A DNA stretch of 5,651 nt from an uncultured Opitutia bacterium (GTDB lineage Bacteria; Verrucomicrobiota; Verrucomicrobiia; Opitutales; Opitutaceae), in assembly GCA_903938935.1 (NCBI GenBank), contig CAJAFD010000305.1, positions 1 through 5,651 of the forward strand, in the 5' to 3' direction. Positions 4,988 through 5,651 of this stretch are shown in pieces (the stretch's first letter is position 1; each line of letters begins with the position of its first letter). The position numbers and the translations under genes were made by a program. The notes beneath the pieces are model-generated. The model did not search any database. It was not told the DNA's origin and saw only the letters and a program-made list of their open reading frames with translations.

Positions 4988-5651
4988 TGGGCACCTCCCG
5001 TTTTCTGCTCGTCCGCGGCCGCTCGCTCGATGCGCCGATCCAGCAACCGACACCGCCACCACATCGCCGCGAAAGCGATGAACGCCGTCGGGATACTCCA
5101 CAACGCCATCGCCCATACACTCACGTTCATTCCCTGCGCCTCGAAAAATCCTTTCATCAAAAGAATCGCGCCCACCGCGATGAAAATATCCTCGCCAAAA
5201 AAATTCCCAATATTTTCACCCGCCGCCGCATGGGCTCGGATCTGCACCACGCTCGCCGCCGACAACTCACCCCCGCGGCCCCGCGCCGCCGCCTCGGCCA
5301 TCGGTGCCACCAGCGGGCGCACTGCACCGGCGTGCCCGCCGATGCTCACGCCAAGACTGATCGAGATCTGACGCACGGCCGTATACAGCAAAATCACGCG
5401 CCCAGCCGTCGCCGCCTTCGAGCGACGAATCAATACCTCCGCTCGTTCCTTCAAACCGTAGCGCTCGAGTAAACCCACGACCGGCAACATCAACACGATC
5501 GGCAACGTCATCGCGCGGTTATCCGAAAAATATTTTCCGATCATCGCCATGATTTCGTTCAACGAAAACCCCGCCGCGAATCCCGTCGCCAAGCCCGCCG
5601 CCAACACGACAAGCAGCGTATTTACCCGCAACGCGAATCCCGTCGCGATGA
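4984..5651 (-). CDS. DUF969 family membrane protein, putative permease subunit (5' end cut off by the window)
   Basis: The frame is open from the right edge to the TGA at 4986-4984 and gives 221 residues. It begins IATGFALRVNTLLVVLAAG, which matches an internal first membrane helix of DUF969 proteins, so only about ten residues and the start codon should lie beyond the window. A TTG at 5631 is in frame but would cut that helix and is not the real start. Conserved stretches are IGKYFSDNRAM, LMLPVVGLLERYGLKERAE, the segment GGHAGAVRPLVAPMAEAA, and GENIGNFFGEDIFIAVGAIL, with a final helix WSIPTAFIAFAAMWW before a basic tail. About five membrane segments are expected. The last codons also encode the ribosome site of DUF979 (GGA GGT), and the two genes overlap by 4 bases, so they are translationally coupled and probably act as one complex. 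The function of the family is not established. Confidence 0.92.
   Translation of the reverse strand, partial: IATGFALRVNTLLVVLAAGLATGFAAGFSLNEIMAMIGKYFSDNRAMTLPIVLMLPVVGLLERYGLKERAEVLIRRSKAATAGRVILLYTAVRQISISLGVSIGGHAGAVRPLVAPMAEAAARGRGGELSAASVVQIRAHAAAGENIGNFFGEDIFIAVGAILLMKGFFEAQGMNVSVWAMALWSIPTAFIAFAAMWWRCRLLDRRIERAAADEQKTGGAQ
4990..4999 (-). promoter_or_regulatory. Strong Shine-Dalgarno site for DUF979
   Basis: The minus strand reads GGGAGGTGCC just before CAATGA, placing GGAGG at a standard distance from the ATG at 4987. It lies inside the last codons of the DUF969 gene. It is the only clear Shine-Dalgarno sequence before any start codon in the window, and it fixes the DUF979 start. Confidence 0.85.

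Noticed and set aside
4988..5116. 43-codon upstream extension of DUF979
   Set aside because: It lies wholly within the DUF969 coding region in another frame. The ATG at 4987 has a strong Shine-Dalgarno and an ATGA overlap, and gives the usual family length.
1..5651. CRISPR arrays, insertion sequences, tRNA or rRNA genes, phage attachment sites
   Set aside because: No spaced direct repeats, terminal inverted repeats with a transposase, tRNA cloverleaf or rRNA sequence was seen; almost all of the window is accounted for by seven protein genes.

Overview
The window carries ordinary bacterial chromosome, GC-rich by eye, with seven protein genes packed tightly and no sign of mobile DNA. The gene set rpsP-trmD-rplS without rimM, and a chlamydia-like style of TrmD and transketolase (SGHLG, SGHYEGIDQR and TNGTLAAA variants), suggest a member of the Planctomycetota-Verrucomicrobiota-Chlamydiota group, most likely an Opitutus-like verrucomicrobium. 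That placement is an inference from remembered family patterns and was not tested by a search.

Layout, left to right. Positions 1-534 (minus strand) hold the first 178 residues of a transketolase that runs off the left edge. Positions 535-655 hold its upstream region and two tandem intrinsic terminators that close the ribosomal operon. Positions 656-2075 (minus strand) are that operon, transcribed rpsP, then trmD, then rplS. A strong intrinsic terminator sits between rpsP and trmD and probably lowers trmD-rplS output relative to rpsP. A 103-bp divergent spacer separates rpsP from ychF, a universally conserved Obg-family ATPase on the plus strand (2179-3282), which ends at a probable terminator.

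Positions 3338-5651 (minus strand) form a second operon, transcribed DUF969, then DUF979, then pcp. It consists of two polytopic membrane proteins joined by an ATGA overlap, followed 30 bp later by pyroglutamyl peptidase I with its Glu/Cys/His triad intact. The two membrane proteins look like the halves of one permease. With pcp beside them, the reasonable guess is a transporter for pyroglutamyl peptides or 5-oxoproline. The DUF969 gene runs off the right edge and lacks only about the first ten residues.

The left half (tkt, the ribosomal genes, ychF) is housekeeping and uses mostly C-ending codons. The DUF969-DUF979-pcp operon uses many G-ending codons. Only one of the six starts with a visible upstream region besides ychF has a Shine-Dalgarno sequence, namely DUF979; all the others, ychF included, lack one. 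The most interesting items are the uncharacterised permease-peptidase module, the terminator inside the ribosomal operon, and a Glu at the expected catalytic Asp position of TrmD.
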